Below are positions 51,099-59,070 of a DNA stretch of 64,000 nucleotides, in pieces. Numbering within the stretch: position 1 is the first letter of the stretch; each line of letters begins with the position of its first letter. The DNA is from Chryseobacterium indologenes (GTDB taxonomy: Bacteria > Bacteroidota > Bacteroidia > Flavobacteriales > Weeksellaceae). Below the pieces are notes generated by a model. The model was not told where the DNA came from. It was given only the letters and a program-made list of their open reading frames with translations, and did no database searches. The position numbers were made by a program, and so were the translations under genes. The stretch lies in the NCBI GenBank assembly GCA_001013295.1, contig LAZY01000020.1:1-64000 (forward strand). The letters are read 5' to 3'.

Positions 51099-52880
51099 TT
51101 AAGCCAGATTAATTCTGATTGTAACTAAAACTCCGCCACTATCTTCCTTGTCTTTCACAGAGCAGGTAATATTTTTTTTGTACAGATCATTCAGGAGCTG
51201 AATTCTTTCCAGGGTGTTTTTCATTCCCCGGCCTTCTCTTGCTTTCTGATGCTGGGTTTTCTGCTTTTTACTTTCCTCAATACCGATTCCGTTATCCTCA
51301 ATCGTGATAATCAGATATTGATCATTTTTTGCAAAGCTTAGTTTTAAAAAACCTTTTTCGGTTCTGTAGCGGAGTCCGTGCCAGATTGCATTTTCCAGAA
51401 AGGGCTGTACCAGCATTCCCGGAACCTGCAGACTCTGCAGATTCAGATTTTCATCTACCACAATTTCATAATCGAACTTATCGGCAAAACGGGTTTTCTC
51501 CAGCGCCAGATAATTTTGCAGAAGATCCAGCTCCTGTTGGAAAGGGATAAAATCTTCGGTAGAATTTTCCATGACCCTACGCATCAGTTTAGAAAATTTA
51601 GTCAGGTACTGATTGGCTTCCAGTTCGTTATTGGTTGCAATAAAATGATTCACACTGTTTAAGCTGTTAAAGATAAAATGCGGGTTCATTTCTCTCCGAA
51701 GCGACTGAAGGGCAATCTTTTTATTTTTGATCTGAACTTTTTTCAGGGTTCTGAAAATAATAAAAATCAATCCCGTCAAAAGAACCAAAGCCGCGATCAA
51801 ACTGTAATTGAATACGTTTTTCTTACGAATCAGTTCATCCTTCAGTTCTTTTTCTTTTTCCAGTTGGGAAATTCTCTGCTCAGTATCTTCCAGGATCTTA
51901 TTATCAACAAGGCTTCTGTCTTTCGAAACCAGATTCGGAAGTTTTCCTAAAAAATCCCGGTACAATTGTACGGAAGCATCAGTATTTCCGGATATAGCAT
52001 AGAGACTGTCCAGTTTTTTTACGCTTCTCTGAGCTTCCAGAGTATGCCCTTTTTCCAAAGCAATTCCGTAAGCATTTTTCAATAAGTTCACCGCTTCTCC
52101 AGGATCATTTTTCTTAATATAAATATCAGCCAGCTCCTGAATCTGATTCACTTTTTCCTGTGAATTTTCTTTCACAAAATCTTCTTTCAGGACTTTCTTT
52201 TTGGCTTCAATGGCTTTCTCATAGTTCTTATTTTCAACATAAAGATCAGCCAGTTTCTGATTGATCGCCAACGCCTGCTGTGGAGCTTCTTTTTTTGAAA
52301 TCTTATAGGCATTATTCAGGTTTTCTTCTGCTCTAGAGACATCCTTTTGCTGTATATTGACCTCTGCAAGCTGGCTATAGCTATCTGCAAGATCTGCCTG
52401 TTCGTTTTCCTTTTTACTCAGACTGATATTATTCTGGATCGCTTCTGCTCTCAATTCCGGAGTTGGAGAAGAAAGTCTTGCTACATCATTGGTATTGACT
52501 GCCTTACTTTTTTCACTGTAGCCCATCTGAGCTGCCATGCTGTAATTGCTGATCGCAGGGGTTATTTTATTCTGTTTTTCCTGAGATTGTGCCAGTTTTC
52601 GGGTCGTGGTTTCAAGATTTTTTTTATCATTGAGAGCCTGATAAATATTTCGGGCCTTAATCAGGTATTCTTCACTTTTGGCATAGTTGCCCTGATTGTA
52701 ATAATCGTTGGCCATTCCTACATAGGTATCGGCGACTCCTTTATTATCGTTCTTATCGACTGCTTTTTTCAGTTTCGAAGCCGATTTCAGGACTTTAGAA
52801 ACCCGTGTAGTATCCTGTGCAATGAGATTATTTCCCAACGCCAATACTATCATAAGCAATATTTTAAAAACTAATTTCAC
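51099..52880 (-). CDS. TPR-containing sensor histidine kinase (LytS/HisKA_3-like PF06580 type)
   Basis: From GTG at 52880 the protein has 593 residues and a good signal peptide (VKLVFKILLMIVLALGNNLI then AQ). The upstream ATG at 52961 adds 27 unlikely residues and lies before the predicted promoter. A periplasmic region of about six TPR units follows (YVGMANDYYNQGNYAKSEEY, LADLYVENKNYEKAIEA). One TM segment (FNYSLIAALVLLTGLIFIIF) comes next, and then a histidine kinase domain of the PF06580 family. The phospho-acceptor His is in REMNPHFIFNSLNSVNHF, and the ATP site has ENAIWHGLRYRTEKG and IEDNGIGI. Such kinases pair with LytTR regulators. The TPR sensor suggests a protein or envelope signal. 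Confidence 0.9.
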   Translation of the reverse strand: MKLVFKILLMIVLALGNNLIAQDTTRVSKVLKSASKLKKAVDKNDNKGVADTYVGMANDYYNQGNYAKSEEYLIKARNIYQALNDKKNLETTTRKLAQSQEKQNKITPAISNYSMAAQMGYSEKSKAVNTNDVARLSSPTPELRAEAIQNNISLSKKENEQADLADSYSQLAEVNIQQKDVSRAEENLNNAYKISKKEAPQQALAINQKLADLYVENKNYEKAIEAKKKVLKEDFVKENSQEKVNQIQELADIYIKKNDPGEAVNLLKNAYGIALEKGHTLEAQRSVKKLDSLYAISGNTDASVQLYRDFLGKLPNLVSKDRSLVDNKILEDTEQRISQLEKEKELKDELIRKKNVFNYSLIAALVLLTGLIFIIFRTLKKVQIKNKKIALQSLRREMNPHFIFNSLNSVNHFIATNNELEANQYLTKFSKLMRRVMENSTEDFIPFQQELDLLQNYLALEKTRFADKFDYEIVVDENLNLQSLQVPGMLVQPFLENAIWHGLRYRTEKGFLKLSFAKNDQYLIITIEDNGIGIEESKKQKTQHQKAREGRGMKNTLERIQLLNDLYKKNITCSVKDKEDSGGVLVTIRINLA

Positions 52881-52898
52881 AGATTTCAGATCTTTACT

Positions 52899-52907
52899 GC
52901 AAAGTAA
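52899..52907 (-). promoter_or_regulatory. Putative kinase-operon promoter (-7 element)
   Basis: TTACTTTGC on the minus strand fits TAnnTTTGY with one mismatch. It lies 19 bp before the GTG at 52880 and supports that start. Confidence 0.45.
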
Positions 52908-52938
52908 GTAAAACTTTATTGATCGTCTTCTATTCTTT

Positions 52939-52967
52939 ACCAAGTCAAAACCATATTTCACCCAGTC
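52939..52967 (+). promoter_or_regulatory. Direct repeat pair, putative LytTR regulator site 1
   Basis: ACCAAGTC (52939-52946) and ACCCAGTC (52960-52967) lie exactly 21 bp apart, in the divergent region between the kinase gene and the amidohydrolase gene. It is the same pair as at 54897 and 55935. The plus orientation points to the amidohydrolase gene, but the distance to its -7 box is 70 bp rather than 27. Confidence 0.6.
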
Positions 52968-53036
52968 TTAGAAAGATAAGGCTGATATAAAACGAGGATA
53001 TAAAACACTAAAATAAATATAGGTCAAGCTTTTAAT

Positions 53037-53044
53037 TATATTTG
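53037..53044 (+). promoter_or_regulatory. Amidohydrolase gene promoter (-7 element)
   Basis: TATATTTG, an exact -7 box, 32 bp before the ATG at 53076. Confidence 0.5.
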
Positions 53045-53075
53045 TATTTTTAATTCACTTAATTTAATAGGGACC

Positions 53076-54830
53076 ATGAAAAAATTCCAACTCATCATTG
53101 TTGCTATGTTTTGCCTTGGCAGCATTAGAGCACAGACCTATATTCAAAATGTAACCATATTAGATGTTATTCATAAAAAAATGCTTCCCGCACAAACGGT
53201 TATTATCTCCAATGGTATTATCACTGCCGTAAAGCCCGACAAAAAAGTAAAAATTTCTCAAAATTCACAGGTCATCAATGGTCAGGGGAAATATTTAATT
53301 CCAGGAATGACAGATTCCCATGTCCATTTTTTCCAGAGTGGCGGCCTATATACCAGGCCTGATGCTCTTAATCTTAAAAAACATGTTCCATATCAACAAG
53401 AGATTGATTGGGGACACCACAATATGGAAAATTTTCTTCAGTATTACCTTCGATCAGGAATAACTTCCGTGATTGATCCCGGTGCAACTTATAATTTCCT
53501 TAAGCTTCGGGATTCTTTAAAAAAGAAAGAGAACTTACCCTCTGTTTATATGTCAGGCCCTCTTATCACTACCTATGAACCTGAAGCATTTAAAAATCTA
53601 GATAAAGACGAACCTTTCAAACTGACACTCACCGCTGAAGATGCAAGGAAATATGTTCAGGAACAGCTTCCCTACAAACCTGATTTTATCAAAATATGGT
53701 ATATCGTAACAAGAAATAACCCTCAAAAACTAAAAGAAGAGGCGAAAAAACTTGAGCCAGTGATAAAGGCTACTATTGAAGAAGCTCATCGGAATAACCT
53801 AAAAGTAGCTGTGCATGCTACTGAACGTTTTACAGCAGAAACGGCAGTTCTGAATGGAGCAGATTATCTGGTTCATGATATAGAAGATGAAATCGTTTCT
53901 GATGATTTTGTAAAACTTTTAAAGACAAAAAAAATCATATTATGCCCTACTCTGACTGTATCGGATAACTATTATGATACTTACGGTCAAAAAAAGCATT
54001 ATAATACCTATGAATTGGAAAACTCAAATCCTAAAAGTATAGGTTCAATTTCTGACCTGAAACATCTGGAAAGCACTTCTGACTCAACATGGATAAAAAA
54101 ATATAAAATAAGGTTTAACTCTCCTCAAATAAACGCCTATGTTTCCAAAGTTGATTCTATAAGAAAAGGCAATCTGAAAAAGCTTGCAGATGGTGGAGTT
54201 ACTATTGCTGCAGGCACAGATGCAGGAAATATCGGAACACAACATGCCTCTTCTTTTTTGGAAGAACTTAAAGCTATGAAAGAAAGCGGAATGGATAATT
54301 GGCAGATTTTACAGTCGGCAACGATCAATCCTGCAAAAATACTCGGTAAGGAGTCTATGTATGGAAGCATTGAAACTGGAAAAGCAGCAGATCTTGTCCT
54401 CCTCAATGCCAATCCTATTGAAAACCTTGATCATCTTACCTTAATTGATACTGTAATTAAGAACGGACAACCGCTCGATCCAAAGAAAATTTTGAAAATC
54501 ACTCCGGAAGTCCTGGTACAGCAACAGGTAAATGCCTATAATGTCAAAAACATAGAAGCCTTTCTGGAGCCTTATGCTGATGATATAGAAATTTATACGT
54601 TCCCCAATACATTAGTAAGTAAAGGGAAAGAAGGGATGAGAAAAACGTACGAAAAACTTTTCAAAAACGTACCTGATCTGCATTGTGAGATTAAACAGAG
54701 AATTATTAATCTTAATTCTGTTATTGACAAAGAAAGTGTTTCCGGAATGAGACCTGGCCAAAAAGTAGAAGCTACTGCCATTTACGAAATTAAAAATCAT
54801 AAAATTTCAAAGGTCTATTTCCTCTATTAA
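53076..54830 (+). CDS. Secreted amidohydrolase with C-terminal NTF2-like domain
   Basis: The 584-residue exported enzyme has a signal peptide (MKKFQLIIVAMFCLGSIRAQ) and an amidohydrolase-superfamily TIM barrel. Metal ligands are visible as PGMTDSHVHFFQ (HxH), VAVHATERFT, YLVHDIEDE and AAGTDAGNIG. The barrel ends with GSIETGKAADLVLLNANPIE, as in imidazolonepropionase-like members. About 110 residues follow, starting VLVQQQVNAYNVKNIEAFLE and including YADDIEIYTFPNTLVSKGKE, a typical SnoaL/NTF2-like fold. This fusion is unusual. The substrate is unknown. It is the first gene of the plus-strand envelope block. Confidence 0.88.
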   Translation: MKKFQLIIVAMFCLGSIRAQTYIQNVTILDVIHKKMLPAQTVIISNGIITAVKPDKKVKISQNSQVINGQGKYLIPGMTDSHVHFFQSGGLYTRPDALNLKKHVPYQQEIDWGHHNMENFLQYYLRSGITSVIDPGATYNFLKLRDSLKKKENLPSVYMSGPLITTYEPEAFKNLDKDEPFKLTLTAEDARKYVQEQLPYKPDFIKIWYIVTRNNPQKLKEEAKKLEPVIKATIEEAHRNNLKVAVHATERFTAETAVLNGADYLVHDIEDEIVSDDFVKLLKTKKIILCPTLTVSDNYYDTYGQKKHYNTYELENSNPKSIGSISDLKHLESTSDSTWIKKYKIRFNSPQINAYVSKVDSIRKGNLKKLADGGVTIAAGTDAGNIGTQHASSFLEELKAMKESGMDNWQILQSATINPAKILGKESMYGSIETGKAADLVLLNANPIENLDHLTLIDTVIKNGQPLDPKKILKITPEVLVQQQVNAYNVKNIEAFLEPYADDIEIYTFPNTLVSKGKEGMRKTYEKLFKNVPDLHCEIKQRIINLNSVIDKESVSGMRPGQKVEATAIYEIKNHKISKVYFLY

Positions 54831-54859
54831 AAAACAAGATAATATCCCTTATTTTTAAA

Positions 54860-54886
54860 AGCAATCTGCAGAAGATTGCTTTTTTT
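54860..54886 (+). terminator. Terminator after the amidohydrolase gene
   Basis: AGCAATCT (54860-54867) pairs with AGATTGCT (54873-54880), followed by six more T. Confidence 0.88.
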
Positions 54887-54896
54887 ATGATGCCTC

Positions 54897-54925
54897 ACCA
54901 AGTGAAACTTCCCTTTCACCAAGTC
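54897..54925 (+). promoter_or_regulatory. Direct repeat pair, putative LytTR regulator site 2 (SIMPL gene)
   Basis: ACCAAGTG (54897-54904) and ACCAAGTC (54918-54925) have a 21-bp period. Exactly 26 bp separate the second repeat from the -7 box TAATTTTA (54952-54959). The arrangement is identical to that before muiA, although the sequence between differs. Confidence 0.7.
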
Positions 54926-54991
54926 TCCCTATTTTTCGCTTCAGATCCTGGTAATTTTACATCAGAATTTAAAATTTAAAAACAGGAAATT

Positions 54992-55666
54992 ATGAAATTG
55001 AAACATTTTTTATTAATCGGAATTTTGACTTTAGGAAGCTTTATAAACGCTCAGGAAGTAAAGAAAAACGCCATTGAAGTAACCGGAGTGGCTGAAATGG
55101 AAATTGAACCGGATGAAATTATCTTCAGCATCGGAATAAAAGCAGATAATAAAAATGAGCTGGCAGATAATGAAAAGAAATTATTTGAAACGTTAAAAAA
55201 TGCAGGCGTGAAGAATGAAGACATCAAATTCAAATCGATGTACCAGAATATCTACTCCAAAACAGCAAAATTCAGCAAGAATTATCAGTTCAAAGCCAGC
55301 ACGAAATCAAATATCAGCAAGATTTTTGAAGACCTGAATCAGAAATGGGTAAGCAGCCTGAACATTGCCGAAGTAAAGAATACTAAAATTGCTGACTTCA
55401 GAAAAACCGTAAAGATCAATGCCTTAAAAGTTGCTAAGGAAAAAGCAGATTATCTGTTGGAAAGCATGGGTAAAAAGACCGGAAACGCTCTTGAAATTGT
55501 AGAAATAGAGGACTACACCAGCGATATGGTACTTCCGGTTGCTTATAAAGGAAGAATGAGTAATGTACAATTGGAAATGGCTGATGCACCGGTAGACTAT
55601 TCTTTTGATAATATTGAAAACATTAAACTAAAATATAGCATCAAGACGAGATACGAAATCCTTTAA
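54992..55666 (+). CDS. SIMPL domain (DUF541) protein
   Basis: The 224-residue exported protein has a signal peptide (MKLKHFLLIGILTLGSFINAQ). The SIMPL domain starts at IEVTGVAEMEIEPDEIIFSI. Further hallmarks are FETLKNAGVKNEDIKFKS and KALKVAKEKADYLLESMGKK. Family members include the oxidative-stress protein BP26/OMP28 and form ring assemblies in the periplasm. It has its own promoter with the 21-bp repeat pair and its own terminator. Confidence 0.92.
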   Translation: MKLKHFLLIGILTLGSFINAQEVKKNAIEVTGVAEMEIEPDEIIFSIGIKADNKNELADNEKKLFETLKNAGVKNEDIKFKSMYQNIYSKTAKFSKNYQFKASTKSNISKIFEDLNQKWVSSLNIAEVKNTKIADFRKTVKINALKVAKEKADYLLESMGKKTGNALEIVEIEDYTSDMVLPVAYKGRMSNVQLEMADAPVDYSFDNIENIKLKYSIKTRYEIL

Positions 55667-55680
55667 ATAACAGATTGAAG

Positions 55681-55704
55681 AAGCTGCCGAAAGGCAGCTT
55701 TTTT
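55681..55704 (+). terminator. Terminator after the SIMPL gene
   Basis: AAGCTGCC-GAAA-GGCAGCTT, an 8-bp stem with a GNRA tetraloop, followed by a T-run. Confidence 0.92.
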
Positions 55705-55803
55705 GTTTTTGCCACGGATGCACGAATAAATTGATTATTATTTTTTTGATGTGGAAACAACTGTTAAACCTTCTATATCTTAATCTTATATCAAAATATA
55801 AGG

Positions 55804-55881
55804 GCTTCGACTTCGCTCAGCCTGACAATGTTGATACCAGGCGTATAGTATTACAAATGTCATACTGAGCGGAGTTGAAGT
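55804..55881. repeat. REP-like imperfect inverted repeat
   Basis: CTTCGACTTCGCTCAGCCTG (left arm, from 55805) and its near-complement CATACTGAGCGGAGTTGAAG (right arm, to 55880) match at 19 of 23 positions around a 30-nt spacer. The arm sequence resembles a palindromic word common in intergenic DNA of Flavobacteriia. Confidence 0.75.
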
Positions 55882-55934
55882 GTCTCCTTAAATACTAAGC
55901 ATCTGAATAGTCTGTTCTTCATCTGATTATTCTC

Positions 55935-55963
55935 ACCAAGTGAAAACCGCATTCCACCAAGTC
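55935..55963 (+). promoter_or_regulatory. Direct repeat pair, putative LytTR regulator site 3 (muiA operon)
   Basis: ACCAAGTG (55935-55942) and ACCAAGTC (55956-55963) have a 21-bp period. Exactly 26 bp separate them from the -7 box TAATTTTA (55990-55997), matching the SIMPL promoter. Confidence 0.7.
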
Positions 55964-56021
55964 TCCCCATTTTCAGCCCTTAATACGGATAATTTTACAT
56001 CATAATTCAAAATAATAAACA

Positions 56022-57620
56022 ATGAAACGCTATCTTTTAATAATCACTCTATTTTCTTTTGCCTTTTCTAAAGCTCAGGAAATCAAAAAGGAAATCGAAG
56101 TAAAGCAGGCGACCGTATTCCTGCAAGGTGCAAAAGTTTTCGGCAGCACCAATCTAAACCTTCAGAAAGGAAGAAATACGGTAAGAATTGTAAATCTCCC
56201 GAATAATCTGGATGAAAATACCTACAAGATCAATCTTGAAAAAAATACAACACTTGTTTCTATCACCCCTCAAAACAATTTTCTGAAAACAGATGAACTG
56301 TCTGATGGTGAAAAGAAAATTGATGATGAAAGAAAAAAATTACAAAGGCAGGTCAATCTCCTGAACATTCAGATCAAGAATTTATCCGGTGAGCAGAATA
56401 TTATTAATGATAATTTAAAAGTCTCAACCAATGATAAGACAACTCCCCAGGAGCAATTAATAAAGCTTACTGAATTTTACAGAAAGAGAATGCTGGAAAT
56501 CGACAACCAGGTCTTTCTGCTAAGTGAACAAAAAAATGTTCTGGATGAAAGTATTGCTAAACTCAATAAACAATCTACGGAAGAACAAACTCATAAGAAT
56601 ACCAACAGAAAAGAGCTTTTGCTTGAAATTCTTGCGGACAGCGAAACCAACCTCAACCTTGGAGTCAGCTATATTGTTTCTGATGCCGGCTGGGTTCCGT
56701 CTTATGATCTGCGTGCCGAATCTGTGAAGAAACCTCTTGAGATGGTTTATAAAGGAAAGATCTACCAGAAAACCGGACAGGACTGGAAAAATATAAAACT
56801 GTTCGTTTCCACTTACAGACCTTCATACAACCAGGATCGCCCTATCCTGTCACCACTTTATGTTGCTGAATATACGCCGCACAGCCCCGTTATGGAAGTT
56901 GCCAGCTATAAGCTTAAAAAAGAGACCGCTGCTGTAAATGCTTATCAGATGAGGGAAGATTTGGCAATACCAAGTCAGATTCCGGTGGCTTCTGTTTCTG
57001 ATCATCAGATGAACGTGATCTATGAACTGAACTACAACCAGACCATTCTGAGCCAGGAAAAAGAACAATATGTAATTCTTGATAAAAAACAGATCGATGC
57101 TACCTATAAATACCACACTGTTCCGAAGCTTAACAACCAGGTATTCCTGATGGCTTTTGTAAAGAACTGGCAAAGCCTCAACCTCATCAACGGAGAAGCT
57201 AATATCTACTTTGAAGATAATTATATCGGGAAAACCAATATTACCAGCAATTATGTAAAGGATGAATTTCCAATTTCTCTTGGCGTAGATGAAAGAATTA
57301 CCGTAAAGAGAATAAAACTGGAAGATAAAACTTCACAGAAAGCAATGAACTCCAACAAATGGGAAACGGAATCTTACCAGATCAGTATTCGAAATAATAC
57401 AAAAACTGGTATTGAACTGGAAGTTCTTGATCAGCTTCCGATCAGTGAAAACTCTAAGATTCAGGTAAAATCCATAGATCTTGGCGGCGGTAATTTCGAC
57501 GAAAAAACAGGAAGCATTCTTTGGAACAGGAATATCAGTTCCGGAAGTACAGAAAAGATCAGCTTCTCTTATGAAGTGAAATATCCAAAAGACATGCAGG
57601 TACAATATTACAGCAGATAA
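56022..57620 (+). CDS. MuiA-family (DUF4139/DUF4140) exported protein
   Basis: The 532-residue protein has a signal peptide (ending AFSKAQ) and an N-terminal DUF4140 domain (VKQATVFLQGAKVFGSTNLN). A coiled-coil stretch lies at about 95-200 (KKIDDERKKLQRQVNLLNIQ). The C-terminal DUF4139 domain contains YIVSDAGWVPSYDLRAES, and GQDWKNIKLFVSTYRPS is highly conserved. The name mucoidy inhibitor A comes from an early phenotype; the biochemical role is unknown. The gene shares its promoter architecture with the SIMPL gene and is followed 18 bp later by the VWA gene. Confidence 0.9.
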   Translation: MKRYLLIITLFSFAFSKAQEIKKEIEVKQATVFLQGAKVFGSTNLNLQKGRNTVRIVNLPNNLDENTYKINLEKNTTLVSITPQNNFLKTDELSDGEKKIDDERKKLQRQVNLLNIQIKNLSGEQNIINDNLKVSTNDKTTPQEQLIKLTEFYRKRMLEIDNQVFLLSEQKNVLDESIAKLNKQSTEEQTHKNTNRKELLLEILADSETNLNLGVSYIVSDAGWVPSYDLRAESVKKPLEMVYKGKIYQKTGQDWKNIKLFVSTYRPSYNQDRPILSPLYVAEYTPHSPVMEVASYKLKKETAAVNAYQMREDLAIPSQIPVASVSDHQMNVIYELNYNQTILSQEKEQYVILDKKQIDATYKYHTVPKLNNQVFLMAFVKNWQSLNLINGEANIYFEDNYIGKTNITSNYVKDEFPISLGVDERITVKRIKLEDKTSQKAMNSNKWETESYQISIRNNTKTGIELEVLDQLPISENSKIQVKSIDLGGGNFDEKTGSILWNRNISSGSTEKISFSYEVKYPKDMQVQYYSR

Positions 57621-57638
57621 CCTATAAAAAATAATAAT

Positions 57639-58829
57639 ATGACAACTTTAAAAATCTTAACAGTAGCAACAGCAGCCTTCTTAAGCTCCGGCACTATTTC
57701 GGACAGCAGCTGCTCTAAAACGAATACAGACCACAACAGAATTTCTGTACAGAATGCTTCTGTGATACCGGTAAATACGACCTCAAAGGATAATAAAATC
57801 CAGGTTGCTCTTTTACTTGATACGTCTAATAGCATGGATGGACTGATCGATCAGGCAAAATCAAGACTTTGGAACATTGTCAATACATTAACCACACTGA
57901 AGTATAATCGTCAGTCACCTCAGATAGAAATCGCCCTTTATGAATATGGAAATGATGGCATCCGTGATGAAAACTACATCCGGCAGGTCACCCCTCTCAC
58001 TCAGGATCTTGATCTGGTTTCTGAAAAACTATTTGCCTTAAGAACCAATGGCGGAAGTGAATATTGTGGTGCTGTCATCCGTGATGCCTCCAACAATCTG
58101 AATTGGGATGGCAACGAAAAAAGTATGAAACTGATCTATATTGCCGGAAATGAACCCTTCAATCAGGGAAGGGTTAACTATAAAGAAGTGATCTCAAAAG
58201 CAAAGAATAAAAACATCTATACCAATACTATTTTCTGCGGCAGCCGTGAGGAAGGGATTCAGAGCTTTTGGCAGAATGGTGCAGTAACGGGAGGTGGCAA
58301 ATACTTCAATATCGACAGCGACAAAAAAGTAATTTATATTGAAACACCTTATGACGTAAGGATTTCCGAATGTAATGCAAAACTGAATGACACCTACATT
58401 TACTATGGAAACCACGGCTCTGAGTATAAAATGAAACAAATTACCCAGGATAAAAATGCTGAAGTACAGTCGGTTTCTAATCTGGTGGAAAGAACGGTAT
58501 CCAAATCTAAAAAGAATGCCTACAAAAATGAACACTGGGATCTGGTTGACAAAGTGGAAAAAGATGCCGGGTTTATTGCTTCGGTAAAAGAGAGCGAACT
58601 TCCTGCAGAACTGAAAGGAAAAAGCAAGGAGGAAATAAAAAAAGCAATCGCTATAAAATCAGCAGAACGGGAAAAGGTTCAGAAAGAAATTGAGGAACTG
58701 TCTAAAAAACGTCAGACGTATATTGATGGAGAAATGAAAAAAAGAGGAACAGCTGATTCTGATGACCTTGGAAAAGCAATTGAAAATTGTATCCTGGAAC
58801 TGGCCAAGAAGAATGGATATAGTCTGTAA
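57639..58829 (+). CDS. VWA domain protein, cotranscribed with muiA
   Basis: The 396-residue protein has a von Willebrand factor A domain (about 50-240). Its MIDAS metal site is complete in the first motif (LLLDTSNSMDGLI), with a Thr/Asp region further on (TNGGSEYCGAVIRDA). The N-terminus carries an export signal; the SSCSKTN cysteine at about 28-30 could be a lipobox, though it is not ideal. The C-terminal part is a Lys/Glu-rich helical region (IKKAIAIKSAEREKVQKEIE). With MuiA and SIMPL it forms a set of envelope proteins under apparently common control. The ligand is unknown. Confidence 0.85.
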   Translation: MTTLKILTVATAAFLSSGTISDSSCSKTNTDHNRISVQNASVIPVNTTSKDNKIQVALLLDTSNSMDGLIDQAKSRLWNIVNTLTTLKYNRQSPQIEIALYEYGNDGIRDENYIRQVTPLTQDLDLVSEKLFALRTNGGSEYCGAVIRDASNNLNWDGNEKSMKLIYIAGNEPFNQGRVNYKEVISKAKNKNIYTNTIFCGSREEGIQSFWQNGAVTGGGKYFNIDSDKKVIYIETPYDVRISECNAKLNDTYIYYGNHGSEYKMKQITQDKNAEVQSVSNLVERTVSKSKKNAYKNEHWDLVDKVEKDAGFIASVKESELPAELKGKSKEEIKKAIAIKSAEREKVQKEIEELSKKRQTYIDGEMKKRGTADSDDLGKAIENCILELAKKNGYSL

Positions 58830-58846
58830 GACAAACTGAGTTTTAA

Positions 58847-58864
58847 AGCGGGTTTTAGCCCGCT
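58847..58864. repeat. Partial module A hairpin / possible terminator
   Basis: AGCGGG-TTTTAG-CCCGCT forms a 6-bp hairpin after the VWA gene. It resembles the GCGGGCTAAAGCCCGCT part of module A, so it may be a rearranged copy that also serves as a terminator. Confidence 0.55.
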
Positions 58865-58887
58865 CTATTATTTTACTTTGTGTAGAA

Positions 58888-58915
58888 ACCACCCCGTCAA
58901 ATCAAAGATTTGACA
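58888..58915. repeat. Module B, copy 2, truncated by a MITE
   Basis: ACCACCCC then GTCAAATC-AAA-GATTTGAC. The stem sequence differs from the other copies, but pairing is kept. The copy stops where the 100-bp inverted-repeat element begins. Confidence 0.75.
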
Positions 58916-59015
58916 GAGGCTGTCTCAAAAGTACCCCCTCTCTCGGACTCCTGTCTGACAAATTTTGTCATTTAGGAGATTCTCAGAGCATTAGTTTACC
59001 TTTTGAGACAGCCTC
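58916..59015. mobile_element. 100-bp MITE-like element with 16-bp perfect terminal inverted repeats
   Basis: GAGGCTGTCTCAAAAG (58916-58931) and CTTTTGAGACAGCCTC (59000-59015) are perfect complements and bound exactly 100 bp. The interior has no ORF but a 15-bp palindrome, TGACAAATTTTGTCA. The termini resemble insertion-sequence ends found in Bacteroidetes. A target duplication is not obvious. It immediately follows a truncated module B repeat. Confidence 0.75.
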
Positions 59016-59070
59016 AATGTTAGTACAGACTATTCGATAGCTTGTTTTGTCTTTGTGATTAAGAAACACT

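Noticed and set aside
55804..55881. Inverted repeat considered as the muiA operator
   Set aside because: The arm sequence resembles a common dispersed intergenic palindrome, and it lies more than 100 bp from the -7 box, so a regulatory role is not supported.
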